Notes: generated from the letters alone by a model not told the origin. DNA of 64,000 nt from Kitagawia praeruptora (GCA_037693485.1 CM075345.1:5907501-5971500); one strand, 5' to 3'. Positions 50,815 to 63,244 are shown, counted from the first letter of the stretch. Translations and numbers: made by a program.

Positions 50815-51619
50815 TGATGAATGCTTTGAAAAATGAGAGAGAAAATGCGGTTTTTGGATGCAGAAAGTTGAAAGGTTTTGCAGATGAAATTGATAGTAGA
50901 TTAAACGGTAGATTCAGTTTATAAGATGAATCGATTTAACCTGTCTTAATTGAACGTGTAGTAATGATTTTACCCATTAACCATACTTGCTGTATCACGT
51001 GGCAGTTGCTACTAGATCGTGGATTGGTGGATTAAGTTTTTATATATATATATATAAATTACTGTAAGTAAATTTATATCTCCCCACTATCTTTGACAGC
51101 AACTTCTCGTGACATCACCTTTCATTGACAGTAACCTGTGCGTTTTTCTTTCTTTCTACTATTTTTGACAGCAATTTCTCGTGACAGCAACTTTCATTGA
51201 CAGCAACCTGTGCGCTAACAACATTTCTGTCAATCAGTTTAATGAGTGACAGTAAGTTTATCTGACAGTAAACTAAGCGCAAAATCATGCTGTCACTGTT
51301 CACACATAACTTAAGTTAAGGACACTTGATTTCTTAAAACCGTATTAAGACAGACATGTAAAACTATTTTAGCATAGTCATAGCAAACATGATATCTAAA
51401 AATCCTTTTAGCATAGTCATAGCAAACATGATATCTAAAAATCCTTTTAGCATAGTCATAGCAAACATGATGTCTGAACAAGTAGCACCTAGAACCTTAA
51501 CTTCTCATGACAGTACCTTCTAGTGACAGTACCTTTTTTTTTTTTTTACAGTACCTTGAAAGTTTCTTTCATGAGCTGCGACTGAGAATTGACAAACCGG
51601 TTAGATAGTCATACCTGAT
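50815..51619 (-). promoter_or_regulatory. E3 pol-ORF3 spacer with second TGACAG array
   Basis: Eleven exact TGACAG/CTGTCA words in 51,093-51,530 (51093, 51126, 51166, 51182, 51198, 51227, 51247, 51262, 51290, 51508, 51524), the same word as in the LTR array. It lies directly upstream (in element orientation) of the third ORF start at 50,814. A poly-T run is at 51,534-51,546 and a 39 bp triplication at 51,371-51,480. No coding. Confidence 0.65.
51371..51480. repeat. 39 bp tandem triplication made of pol-like pieces
   Basis: Two full units and a near-complete third, period 39 bp (starts 51,371; 51,410; 51,449). On the minus strand each unit joins AAAAGGATTTTTAGATATC to ATCATGTTTGCTATG. Both resemble short pol coding words of E1 (near 13,609 and 13,538). 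Confidence 0.7.
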
Positions 51620-54600
51620 TTAGCATTCCAATTCACTCACCAACCTGGTAAATGTTGCTTCATCCAGTGGCTTGGTGAATATATTTGCAAGTTGCTTATC
51701 TGTTGGAACATAAACCAATTTTACATCTCTCTTTTCAACATGCTCCCTGATGAAATGATGCCTTATATCAATATGTTTTGTTCTGGAGTGTTGAACTGGA
51801 TTGTCTGATATGGCTATGGCACTAGTGTTGTCACAGTAGATAGGAATATTTGACAACTCTAGTCCATAATCCATTAATTGATTCTTCATCCAAAGTATTT
51901 GTGCACAGCAACTTCCAGCTGCAATATATTCAGCTTCTGCAGTTGATGTAGAAACTGAGTGTTGCTTCTTACTGAACCATGACACCAATTTCCCCCCAAG
52001 AAATTGACAGCTTCCTGTAGTACTTTTTCTGTCAATCTTGCAGCCAGCATAGTCTGAATCAGAATATCCAATTAGATCAAATCCAGTTTCCCTAGGGTAC
52101 CAAAGACCTAGATTTGGGGTGCCTTTGAGATACCTAAAGATTCTTTTAATTGCAACTAAGTGTGATTCTTTTGGATCAGCCTGAAACCTTGCACAAAGAC
52201 ATGTAGCAAACATTATGTCTGGCCTGCTTGCTGTTAAGTAAAGCAATGATCCAACCATGCCTCTATAGGTACTAGAATCCACTTTCTTGCCTTTAGGATC
52301 TAACTCTAATTTGGTGGCTGTTGAGATAGGTGTCTTGGCAGGTGATGAATCTTCTAAGTTAAACTTCTTGAGAAGTTCTTTGACATACTTAGATTGATAG
52401 ATGAAGATTCCATCCTTCTTCTGATAGATTTGAAGACCAAGAAAGAATGCTAATTCTCCCATCATACTTGTTTCTCATTAGAGATGAGAACTTTTCACAC
52501 AATTTTTCGTTTGTTGAACCAAAAATTATGTCATCAACATATATCTGTACAAGGATGATGTCTTTGCCATGGTATTTATAGAATAAAGTTTTATCCACCA
52601 TACCTCTTACAAATTGATTTTCCAGGAGAAAAGTGGATAGTGTGTCATACCAGGCTCTTGGTGCTTGCTTTAAGCCATATAGAGCCTTGAACAGCTTGTA
52701 GACAAAATTATGCAGTTTGTCATTCTCAAATCCAGGAGGCTGTTCAACATACACTTCTTCTTCTAATTCTCCATTTAGAAAGGCACTTTTGACATCCATT
52801 TGAAATACCTTGAATTTGCAGTGTGCAGCAAAGGCTAAGAAAATTCTTATGGCTTCAAGTCTGGCAACAGGTGCAAATGTTTCATCATAATCTATCCCTT
52901 CCTGTTGACAGTAACCTTTGGCCACTAGCCTTGCTTTATTTCTTGTCACATTTCCACTTTCATCTATCTTGTTTCTGAAGACCCATTTTGTCTCAATGAC
53001 TGATTTTCCTTTTGGCCTTGGAACCAGCTTCCAAACATTGTTTCTCTCAAATTGATTGAGCTCTTCCTGCATGGCCATCACCCAATCAGAATCCAACAAT
53101 GCTTCTTCAACTATTTTTGGTTCCATTTGAGATAAGAAACATGAAAACATGCTGTCAGCAGAGATATTCCTCCTTGTCCTTACACCAGTAGTGGGATCTC
53201 CAATAATTAGATTACTGGTATGATCTCTGTTCCACTTTGTTGATTGAGGCAAGCTTCTTGTTTGATGAGATTGCCTTTCATCAATATGAGGATTTGATTC
53301 TCCACCATTTTCATTGTTCTGCTCATTTAGCTCAATTTCTCCAGTCTCACAGTCTTGTTGATTATGAGTATTGTCTGTGATTGGGATGAGATTGAGGCAA
53401 GCTTCTTGTTTGATGAGATTGCCTTTCATCAATATGAGGATTTGATTCTCCACCATTTTCATTGTTCTGCTCATTTAGCTCAATTTCTCCAGTCTCACAG
53501 TCTTGTTGATTGATGCCTGAAATTGTCTGTGATTGGGATGAGGTTTGATTTAGATCATGAGTATTAACAGTTTCTTTCTCATATCCCATTGATTGAGTGA
53601 GACTAGGTTCTTCATCAACATATTCTTCTATTTCCAAGTATCCTTGATTCTCAAATCTGAAGGGTTGCATTTGACCATCCTTATGTAACCCTGGAAACTT
53701 GGTTTCATCAAACATGACATTGACACTTTCTTCAATTGTCTTGTGCTCCATGATATAGACTCTGTAGGCAGTCCTTTCTATCCCATATCCCATGAAAATG
53801 CCTTCATATGCTTTAGTATCAAACTTGCCTTTTCTTTCATGGTTGTCTTTCATCAAAAAGCACTTGCTTCCAAAAATATGAAAGTACTTGATAGTAGGTT
53901 TCTTTCCTATCAAAAGATAGTAAGGAGTATTGCCATGAGCCTTGTTGATTAGTGTCCTGTTCTGTGTGTAACAAGCAGTGTTGATGGCTTCTGCCCAGAA
54001 ATATGTTGGTAATTTAGCATTGCTCAACATAGTCCTTGCAGCTTCAATGAGTGTCCTATTTTTCCTTTCTACAACTCCATTTTGCTGTGGAGTCCTTGCA
54101 GCAGAGAATTGTTGAACAATCCCTTGATCTTTGCAGAAGTTTCCAAGTGTAGCATTTCTGAACTCAGTTCCATTGTCACTTCTTAGAAATTGAACTTTTG
54201 CTCCAGGGGTCCTGTCAAGTACCCTTATGTGATCAATGATTTCTTGAGCAGCTTCATCTTTTGATTCTAAAAATTTCACCCAAGTGTACCTAGAATAGTC
54301 ATCTATCATGATCAGTGCATATCTTTTTCTGGATAGTGATTGAACATTCAATGGTCCAAAAAGATCCATGTGAATCAACTTAAGTGCTTCAGTGTTAGTG
54401 TTGACTTGTTTTGATTTATGCATTGCTTTCCTTAGTTTTCCCATTTGACAATCTTCACACAGTCCTTCTTGACAGAATTCCTGTTGAGGTAGTCCTCTCA
54501 CCAATTCCTTCTTCATTAACATGTTCATAGTTTTGAAGTTGAGATGGGAAAGCTTCTTGTGCCAAAGCATGCTATCTCCAACACTTGCTTTGCTGTAGAA

Positions 54601-54963
54601 GAAAAATATTCTTTCCTCATTTGTTGAGTTTAAGTCTGCAACAAATAGGCTTCCTTTCCTGACTCCTTTCAGAGATAGGCTTCTATCCTTCTTGTGGTTG
54701 ATTGTGCATTCCATCATGCCAAAGTTAACTTTGAATCCTTTGTCAGTGAATTGACTGACACTGAGCAGATTATGCTTCAAACCTTCCACAAGAGAGATTT
54801 TTTCAATGACAACATTTCCAGCTTTTAAGCAGCCATATCCCACAGTGTAACCTTTGCTGTTGTCTCCAAAGGTTATTGTTGGGCCAGCCTTCTCAACATA
54901 TTGTGATAGCAGGGATATATCACCAGTCATGTGTTTGGAACATCCGCTGTCGATTATCCACAT
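51620..54963 (-). pseudogene. pol: E3 Pol: protease, integrase, RT, RNase H with two breaks
   Basis: The first frame begins at ATG 54,963 with the protease (WIIDSGCSKHMTGD), then GAG-pre-integrase and integrase in one continuous frame (HMDLFG, RSDNGTEF, NGVVERKN). A tandem duplication of 148 bp (53,244-53,391 and 53,392-53,539) shifts the frame between integrase and RT. RT resumes with SAFLNGELEEEVYV and YVDD. An 8 bp deletion near 52,470 breaks the frame again before the RT thumb and RNase H (SDSDYAG, AEAEYIAAG), ending at about 51,620. Unlike E1/E2 there is no break at the integrase start. Non-functional. Confidence 0.88.
53244..53539. repeat. 148 bp tandem duplication in E3 pol
   Basis: Units start TTGAGGCAAGCTTCTTG at 53,244 and 53,392 and are identical over the first ~120 bp. 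The length is not a multiple of three, so it disrupts pol. Confidence 0.85.
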
Positions 54964-55002
54964 GACCTATTTACCTTTCTTTCCCTGCAAGATAGAAAGA
55001 GT

Positions 55003-57621
55003 TTAATTTGCATTTGGTACCCAAGTCTTGTTGGGTCCTGCACACTCAGTATCATCAGAAACTTTCTCAATATTTGAAACAATTTCATCAGAAGATGGTT
55101 CCTTGACTTCTTTTATTACCCACTTAGTTTTAGACATTGACTTAGACTTTTTCTTAGTGAGAGCAGTCTTCTCACTTTCTTTAGTAGATTCAGAAGTCTT
55201 TGCAGTTTGCATATAAGAACATAATTCATTAGATGAAATTTGCAAATTAAAACATGTACTCATGGCAGTAATTTTGCATGGTATACAGTCAATGTTATTA
55301 CAAACTACCAATTTTCTTTGCATAATGGGGGTTCTGTGTAAGTTCCCTTTCAACTCTGTTGCATTAGATATGCTACTAGTTGATTTCTTACAAACATGAG
55401 TTAAATGATGTGAGGAGCCACAATTATTGCAAAGTTTCCTGGGTGCCTGCTTAACATACGCATAATTATTCTTTTTATCAATGCCTAGCTTCCCATTTCT
55501 GTTTTTGGACTTGGAGACAACTGTCTTGACAATCTGTTCAGAAGGTACTGTCGAGCTATTTTTGACAGCACCTTTTGTACTTGCTGTCTTGACAGTAGGT
55601 TTGAAAGTTACTGTCTTGGTTGACTTCTTGACAGTATCTTTGAAAGTTACTGTCTCATCCTTTGTGACAGTTTCTTTTGAACACTTGGTTGGGCTGTTTG
55701 ATACGGTTTCTGTCATAGTCATTTTGACAGAATCTTTTTCTTTCTTAAATGCACTGTTAGCCCTCTCATCTTCATCACAGAGTTCTTGATTAATAATTAG
55801 GGAATTTTCATTAACCTCAAACTCTGTACTTTTGAAAATTGGATTGCTCACATTTTTGAGGATGTGAGGTCTTACAGTATTGTTATCATCATTGTTCTGT
55901 ATAACAGCCTCTTTACCAGATCTCCTACTATAATCATAGCCTATGCCTATCTTCTTACTTTCAGTATGTTTCTCATGATACTCTTGAACTATTTTAGAGG
56001 AATTTCTAAATGCCTTTAGCTTAAATTCATTTTCAGAAATTTCTTTTCTTAGATATTCCTCTATCTCTTTAGCACAGATTAAATCATTTTTTAATCTTTC
56101 GTTTTCCTGAGCTAAAGAATCAATAGAACTGGTCTTAAGCAACAACACATCATTGTTGGATCTGAGTACTTCATTTTCTTTAGTTAATCTAGAGATTTCT
56201 TCATTTGTAGCAGATAAAGTAGTGTGAATATTAAACATTTCAGTACTCATTTCCTCAATGGTTTGCTTATAGTCATTTAAAGACATATCTAGTAAAACTA
56301 AAGATGGTACCTGACATGTCGAGGTTGATGCTTCTTCATCCTCTCTAGCCATCAAGGCTAGATTCACAAATTCATCTTCTTCTTCATCATCAGATTCATC
56401 CCAACATTTTCCTTCAGCCACATAGGCTTTTCCTTGTCCTTTCTTAAATTGACTTCCAGTTCCTCTCTCCATTCTTTGTATTTGTTTTGGTCTTTTGCAT
56501 TCAGTAGCAAAGTGACCAAGTTCATTGCAGTTGTAGCATCTAAACTTTGATCTATCTACCATTCCTGTTTTGTATCCTCCCTTGGTGCCAGTAGCAGGTT
56601 TTGATGAGCTTCCTTGGTTATATTTTGAAAATTGACCTTGAGGCTTATATGGCTTGTTCCTCCTGAACCTTATATTTTTGAATTTTCTTGCCATAAAAGC
56701 CATGGTTGGATTATCCATTTTCTCCATTTCTTCTAGAGTGAAGAATTCTTCATCTTCAACATCTTCTAGTTGAAGGACAACCTTTTCTTCATCTTCAACC
56801 ACCTCTTCAATTTTCACAGATGAAAATTGAGGTTGTTGATCATTTTGAATTTGCTCACTTGCTTGAAAATATGATGGTCCTTGAGCAACTAGAGCACCAG
56901 CCATGTTTGCCATCAATCCTTTGGATCCACTTTGTATGGCTTTCTTTTGATAATATTCAAGTTCATAAGATTTTAGAACTCCATACAATGTTTCAAGAGA
57001 GACAGAGTTTAAATCTCTTCCTTCTCTTATGGCTGTTACTCTATACTCAAGGTGTTCTGGAAGAGTTAGCAGAAACTTGATATTGACTTCCTTCTTTTCA
57101 TAAAACTTTCCATGAATCTAGAGCTCAGCTATCAGTTTGCTAAATCTTTCAAACATGTGAGTTAACTCTTCTCCATGCTTGCCCATAAACGCTTCATATT
57201 GTGACACCAGTATTTGTTTTTGATTTTCTCTGACCTCTTCACTTCCTTCACATAACAGTTCTATCTTTTTCCACATATCCCTGGCAGAGTTGCATGCTAT
57301 TATATTTCCACTCATAGCTTTGTCCAGGGTAAGTGCATCTAGTAGAATGAGTTGCAGATGATCATCCAGTGCTACCTTTTCTTTTTCTGAGTCATTATAC
57401 TCAGTAGGCTTCTTAGCAACCCAATGAGCTGGGATTACTACATCATTAACTGTAGCAGATGGAATTTCCTTTTGAGGAACGAAGGGGCCATTTTCCAGAA
57501 TACCTAGGAATAATGGATTCTGAGCTTTGATAAATAACATAATCTTCTTTTTCCATATGTTGTAGTTTTCTTTATCAAAAGCTGGAATCTTGATATTACT
57601 TGACCTTTGAATACTTGCCAT
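55003..57621 (-). pseudogene. gag: E3 Gag with one nonsense codon
   Basis: ATG at 57,621, 32 bp after the PBS. The core matches E1 (FDKENYNIWKKKIMLFIKA, ARDMWKKIELLCEG). A TAG at 57,118-57,120 falls where E1 has Gln (after the FERFSKLIAEL segment), and the same frame is open from there to 55,003. It retains the CCHC knuckle (CYNCNELGHFATEC), coiled coil, second knuckle (CNNCGSSHHLTHVC) and a CX4CX2CX7C cluster. A Lys/Thr/Val-rich tract with repeated ETV/DTV/KTV peptides (55,520-55,740) is encoded by TGACAG/CTGTC-containing codons. Gag ends with TAA 40 nt before pol's ATG. Confidence 0.87.
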
Positions 57622-57652
57622 TTGGATCTCAGATATGTGTATTAATCTGAAG

Positions 57653-57664
57653 GCTCTGATACCA
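57653..57664 (-). other. E3 primer binding site (tRNA-iMet)
   Basis: Minus-strand TGGTATCAGAGC two bases from the 5' LTR. Confidence 0.93.
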
Positions 57665-57666
57665 GT

Positions 57667-58824
57667 TGTTGGTCCCGGAAAGTATTGCAGAAGGGGGGTT
57701 GAATGCAATACTAATAAATTTCAAAAACTATTTCAACAACTTAAATAGAGTTTGTAATTTACTAGTAGAAGAAATGCAATCACAAGTAATATCTAACAAG
57801 ATGTTTCACAAAATAATTGTTTTATTTATTTTGCGAGGTTTTGCTACAACCTTGAGAACAAAATAATTCTCAAGTTTCAAATACTCAAGAGATTACAGTT
57901 GTTGAGATCACTCCTATTGTATAAATAGAGTGCTCTATTTATAGTGTGATAGTCGACTGTACTACCACTATCAATATGAGTTGTTGAGTTGCTGTTATAT
58001 TCCTTTTGCAGCTCATTCCATGATTTATTCCCATGTGATCATCACAAAGTAACTTTAAGATACTTTCCACATTTGAGCCACCCAGATCTAGCCGTATTCA
58101 ATTTTATCTGCTCTAGACTTTACAGGTTGCTCCATGTGATCTCTCAAGCTTCAGTTATAGACTTTCCAAGCTTGCTGTAAAGGTTGAATATTACAACACG
58201 CCTGCTTCTTTTGAACATGTATTATGTCGCTTAAATTGACTTAGAAAATTCCTAAATCAATTTAATTCTTTATGACAGTATGTTTGATTCAGAGTTTGCT
58301 GTCAATGGATTGTGCTTTGGTTGACAGTATGAATTCCCGCAGAGATTACTGTCAAGGATTGTGCTTTGATTGACAGTATGAATTCCCGCAGAGATTACTG
58401 TCAAGGATTGTGCTTTGATTGACAGTATGAATTTTCCGCAGAGATTGCTGTCAAGAATTCCAAACTTACTGTCGCAAACTATATATCAAAGTTGCTGTCA
58501 TCAGAATCTCCGCCAATGTTGCTGTCAAGTTCAAACTTGATGTCGACTCAATTAAACTTGCTGTCGAGCTTTGTAACATGCTGTTTCCTTGTAATCTTAC
58601 TGTCAATACTTGACAGTAACTTTTATTCCTGCTGTCGAACTTCTGTATTTCTTGAGGCTTGAACATGATCGAACTTCTTTCAAGAATTACAATTATTACA
58701 TGACAGTACTTATTTTGATTACAGGAATACACTTCAGACTATGACAATATGTTATACTTAGTAAAACTAAGTATACCAATAAAACTAGTTAAGTTGTCTA
58801 TTTCATTACCCATAAATCCCAACA
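57667..58824 (-). repeat. E3 5' LTR
   Basis: 1,158 bp. Shares the palindromic TATA (57,920-57,943) and TGACAG array (about 58,273-58,706) with the 3' LTR. About twelve scattered substitutions separate them, mostly transitions. Flanked by TSD ATTAG. Confidence 0.95.
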
Positions 58825-58829
58825 ATTAG

Positions 58830-59350
58830 AGATACTCTGACGTAACTCGTAAGCCACTACAAGCTTTCAATTCTAAAATTTAAGAGTTGGACTTGGACCT
58901 CCTACATTTCTCCGCACTTGTTTTGTTACTTTGCGATTTCGTAAAATATAAATTGATGTTTATTCTTCAAGACATATTTTGCAAATATATTGAAAAATTC
59001 AATTATTAACAATATTAATATCATGTTCAGTTTTTTTGAATAAATGATATTAACTCTTATTGACAATCTTTTTTTTCATTTTATTATTAGAACAACCTCC
59101 GAATTCAATTTTTTTTTTGAGGCTCAACCTCCGAATTCATGTTATAATGAATTCCCTTATACAATAATAATAAATAAAACCAAAACCCTGGCTAATTTTG
59201 TAAACCGATGACAATTTTATTTTTCGGTCTTATAATGTTCTAAACTTCTAAATCATAAAAATAATATCCTATCATCTAAACTAATTAGAAAATATTTTTT
59301 TACATTAAATGATCCAAACATTTTAATAGAAAATAAAATATTACTGTAAT
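58830..59350. other. AT-rich intergenic DNA between E3 and the kinase gene
   Basis: No gene or bounded repeat seen; long A/T tracts. Confidence 0.5.
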
Positions 59351-59351
59351 A

Positions 59352-59569
59352 CTCCCTCTGTAATATTACGAATATAAAATAATTATATTCAATATCCACT
59401 ACTTCACCCACTACTCCTTAAAATAATATTAAATATCCACTATTCTATCCACTAACCCTTAAAAACAATATTCAATACCCACTATTTCACCCACTACTCT
59501 TTAAAAACTCTTTTTTCTTAAAACCCGTATTTTTCCCAAAACGAGAAGAAAATTAAGGAAAGGAGGGAG
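59352..59569. mobile_element. Stowaway-like MITE with internal ~41 bp triplication
   Basis: Ends CTCCCTCTG and (inverted) AGGAGGGAG with TA on each side (59,350-59,351 and 59,570-59,571). The interior has three diverged copies of a ~41 bp unit containing ATTCAATA, CCACTA and CACCCACTACT-type words. Confidence 0.5.
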
Positions 59570-59956
59570 TAATAATTTAATTCCCACACATTCTGATATA
59601 CCCTGCTCAACATTGCGGCGGCAAAAAATACCTTTATTAAAATAATCAATTCAAGAAAATCTCTCTCTCTCTCTCTAATATAATCAGTTCAAGAATCTCT
59701 CTCTCTCTCTCTCGCCAAGAAAATCTTTCCCTCTCTAAAAAAGATTTGACCATATACAGACAGTAAACACACACACACACACTATCAAGAATATTTTCAA
59801 GCTACAATCAAGAACCCAAAAGATCAGTAAAGAACACTTGTTAGTACTCACCATTAGATACAACAACACGCATATACACGCAAAATGTGTATGTATACAT
59901 CAAGAACATCAAAAGATCAGTAAAGAACACTTGTTGATCAGTAAGTTCTTGACAAA
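59570..59956 (+). promoter_or_regulatory. upstream region and probable 5' leader of the kinase gene
   Basis: Contains (CT)n runs at 59,659-59,675 and 59,695-59,713, a (CA)n run at 59,767-59,781, and a directly repeated segment AAAAGATCAGTAAAGAACAC (59,817 and 59,911, 94 bp apart). CT-rich tracts are common in plant 5' leaders. I cannot place a TATA box with confidence. Confidence 0.45.
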
Positions 59957-62900
59957 ATGTGTATTCTTTCAAGACTTTCACTGCTTTTCTTGATTTTATA
60001 TCTACTATTTGTGCATACATTTCAAGATTTTCATCATGTTGTGCCATTGAGTTCTTATACTGAACGTGTGTCTTTGTTGCAATTAAGAGCTTCATTAGGG
60101 TTAAGAAATAAACAATGGCCTCTTAAATCTGAGCCTTGTGCTAATTGGGTTGGTGTAAATTGTGTGAATGGTAGTGTTGTTGGGATAAATATTTCTGGGT
60201 TTAAAAGAACAAGAATTGGTAGACAAAACCCTCAATTTTCTGTTGATTCTATGGCCAATTTTAGTTCTTTAGGGTATTTTAATGCTTCTAGGTTTTCGCT
60301 TCCCGGCTCGATTCCGGAATGGTTTGGGAATAGGTTGAGTGGACTTAAGGTTCTTGATCTTAGTGGGTGTTCGATTGTTGGTGGTATTCCTAGTAGTCTT
60401 GGAAATTTGAGTAGTTTGGCTGTTTTGTATTTGTCTGATAATGGACTTACTGGTTTTGTTCCGGAGAGTTTGAGTCGGTTGGAGGGTTTATCAGTTCTTG
60501 ATTTGTCGAGGAATTCGCTTGTTGGTTCTGTTCCAGCTGGTTTTGGGTCTTTGAGGAATCTTACTTTGCTTGATCTGTCGAGGAATAACTTGTCGGGGTT
60601 TATTCCTCCTGAAATTGGGTTTTTGACTAAGTTGGAAGTATTGAATCTTTCTCATAATGGTATGTCTTCTTTGGTACCTCCTCAACTCGGTGATCTTTCT
60701 AGTTTGGTTGATCTTGACCTGAGCTTTAATTCCTTTTCTGGTTCTCTTGGCCTGGATTTGAGAGTTTTAAGGAATTTGCGTAGAATGGTATTTGAGAACA
60801 ATCGGTTTAGTGGGTCGTTGTCAGATAACTTGTTTGCTGAACTTACTCATTTGCAAGTTATAGTTCTCAGTCACAATGATTTTGGTGGGGAGTTTCCTGA
60901 TATATTGTGGTCAATGCCTAGTGTACGTTTTCTTGATGCCTCTGGAAATAAGTTCACTGGGCTTCTTCCCAATAGTAGTTCGGCTGCTACTGCCAGTCGT
61001 GCAGTATTTGACCTCTCAGAGAATATGTTTTATGGAGATCTTATGGATGTAATAAGGAGGTTCAGTGTTATAGACCTGTCCTACAATTATTTCAAAGGGG
61101 AAGTTCCGGAATATGCTCGCAATAATGCAACATTAAAAAGAAATTGCTTTCGAGGTGAGTCGGGTCAGAGGTCTGTGGCAGCATGTGCATCATTTTATAA
61201 CGAGAGGGGACTGGCATTTGATAATTTTGGACTGCCTGTGAAGCAACCTCCTCCCCCTAGAACTAACGAAAAGATCCAGAGGAACACAATCATATTGCCA
61301 GTAGTTCTGGGGGCTTTAGGGCTTATTGCGATTGTGATAATTTTGCTGTTACTGCTGATATTATGCACTTGTAAGAGTCAAATTACAAACCAAAGAGTCA
61401 CCGGTGTCGGGCCTCTAGCTACAGATGCAATCCCTGGAGAATGTTTGCAACTTTCAAGCTTAGGAAAAAGATTTACATATCAGAAGATTCTCCGAGCCAC
61501 TAGAGAGTTCAGTGATGTGAACCTAATCAAACATGGGCATTCTGGAGACCTCTTCCTAGGTGTCCTGGAAGGTGGTGTGCGCATAGTCATCAAAAGAATT
61601 TCGAGTCCTGTCAAGGACGCTTACTTGCCAGAGTTGGACTTTCTTAGCAACGTTTCCCATCCCAGATTTGTCCCTCTTCTGGGACATTGCTGGGAGAATG
61701 AGAGCGAGAGGTTTCTGATCTACAAACATATGCTGAATGGGGACTTGTCAAGCTCTCTGTACAGAACAAAGAGTTCAGATAGTGACAGTTTCCAGTCATT
61801 GGACTGGATAACAAGATTGAAGATAGCTACAGGAGTTGCAGAGGCTCTATCTTATCTCCATCATGAATGTACTCCTCCTCTTGTTCACAGGTATCTAAGG
61901 GTTAACGTATGTTTCCCATTTCCCTTATTAATAGAAGCTAGTTTTTCTGTTACGCTGCTTATACTGAGCCAGTTGTGGGGTTGTAGTTATAACACTTTGC
62001 ATATAAGAGTAGTTATACTCATTTATTCTGAATTCTTGTATCTTAGTTTTATGAAAGTTACAGCTCAATTCTGTTCACCGTATCTAGATATGCCGGTGTA
62101 CACTCTCCTTGACAGTTAACACGTAAAATTGTGTAGGTAATTCGTTGCTCGTGAAATCAGTTTCCATATTCTTTAAGCGCATTTTTGTGTGGCTCTCTTA
62201 AATGACTTATTTTATCAAAACAAACAAAGGTTACATCTATGTTTGATATAACCTATTGAATTACTGGTAAAACTTTGTATAACATCCTGTTGCTCTGAAT
62301 TGTCTCATCAGATGTATAATTATTGTTAATGTTGCATCCTGTTTAACCTATGTATTTGTTTTCAATCATCAAAATGAGATATTGTTTTGGCTGTATGGCT
62401 TGCTTGAAGAGACAGTTGTATTCAGCCAAACAAAAGATACGTGCAAGTGTTTACGTATATATTGGTATATTCATTCCCCACATGCCTGACCTAAATACCA
62501 GATGAGTTTTCTACTACCATTTATAAATCATAGACAAAGCTACTTGACAACCTATTTTTTTACTAAGGGAGTCAAACTTATTCTCTGACTATTAAGTTAA
62601 GACTCGCTTCCAGAATTACCTTTTAGCTACTTTTTTTTGACTAGCAAGTCAAAAGGAAAAAATGATTTAGATGATTATGTATATCAAGCTTAATATTCGC
62701 CTTTATAGAATCTCTATGCCGCCATGTGGAATGATAAACCAATACTTAGTTACGTAATTCAAGCTTGGTACTCCACTCTAAGCGTGACTGAGATATACAA
62801 AAGTGCATTAGTATGCAACCAAGGGGATTCGAACTGACGACATTAGTATAAGGGAATTATATTGCCTTGATAAGGGGCCCATTATGTATTTAAAGCTTAA

Positions 62901-63244
62901 TAGCCCAAAATTTTAGACTGAACCCTATAAACGAAATATATTTTATAAATGGCTTATTTGTCAAGTGTCAAAAATGATCAGCATAAGAGGCAAAAAATGA
63001 TATTCTCAATGACAATGCATCAACATGCAACCAATAAATTGCTACCTTGTTTTACTATTAATTGTGTTTGATGAAACCAGTTATATGCATTATATATGTT
63101 CTTTGGTTTTTGAAGAGATGTTCAAGCCAGCAGTATCTTTCTTGATGATAAATTTGAAGTGCGATTGGGAAGCCTGAGCGAGGTTTGTGCTCATGAAGGG
63201 AATATTCATCAAAGCAGGATTACCAGGTTGCTGCGGTTACCACA
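59957..63244 (+). CDS. LRR receptor-like kinase (At2g16250-like), 5' two exons, partial
   Basis: Exon 1 is 59,957-61,890 and exon 2 is 63,116-63,244; the third exon lies beyond the window. The splice joins LVH-R to DVQASS in phase 2 (donor CACAG|GTATC, acceptor TGAAG). Signal peptide about 1-30; an LRR N-terminal cap with CANWVGVNC near 60; about ten plant-type LRRs from 120 to 395; transmembrane helix ~445-470; kinase domain from ~507. It resembles the plasma-membrane LRR-RLK group of Arabidopsis At2g16250. The kinase looks degenerate: HGHSGD in place of a GxGxxG loop, HRDVQASS lacking the usual catalytic-loop Lys and Asn, and LGSLSEV where DFG is expected, although the VIK lysine remains. 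Probably a pseudokinase receptor; ligand unknown. Confidence 0.88.
61891..63115 (+). other. intron 1 of the LRR receptor-like kinase gene
   Basis: 1,225 bp, GT...AG. AT-rich. Around 62,820-62,845 a GTTCGAATCCC word on the minus strand resembles a tRNA/SINE B box, but no A box or poly(A) end is visible. Confidence 0.8.

Larger units (their letters stand above)
36216..58824 (-). mobile_element. E3: second Sirevirus-like Copia family, decayed, interrupted by E4
   Basis: Target duplication ATTAG (36,211-36,215 and 58,825-58,829). Both LTRs are 1,158 bp and differ at about twelve positions (~1%). Net of E4 it is ~14.3 kb. Order on the minus strand matches E1/E2: LTR, tRNA-iMet PBS, gag, pol, spacer, third ORF, PPT, LTR. 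Protein similarity to E1 is clear but moderate, so it is a separate family of the same lineage. It carries a nonsense codon in gag, a 148 bp duplication and an 8 bp deletion in pol, and a frameshift, two stops and the E4 insertion in the third ORF. Confidence 0.93.

Noticed and set aside
62821..62845. tRNA gene or SINE suggested by a B-box-like GTTCGAATCCC
   Set aside because: No A box, no cloverleaf and no 3' tail could be found on either strand.
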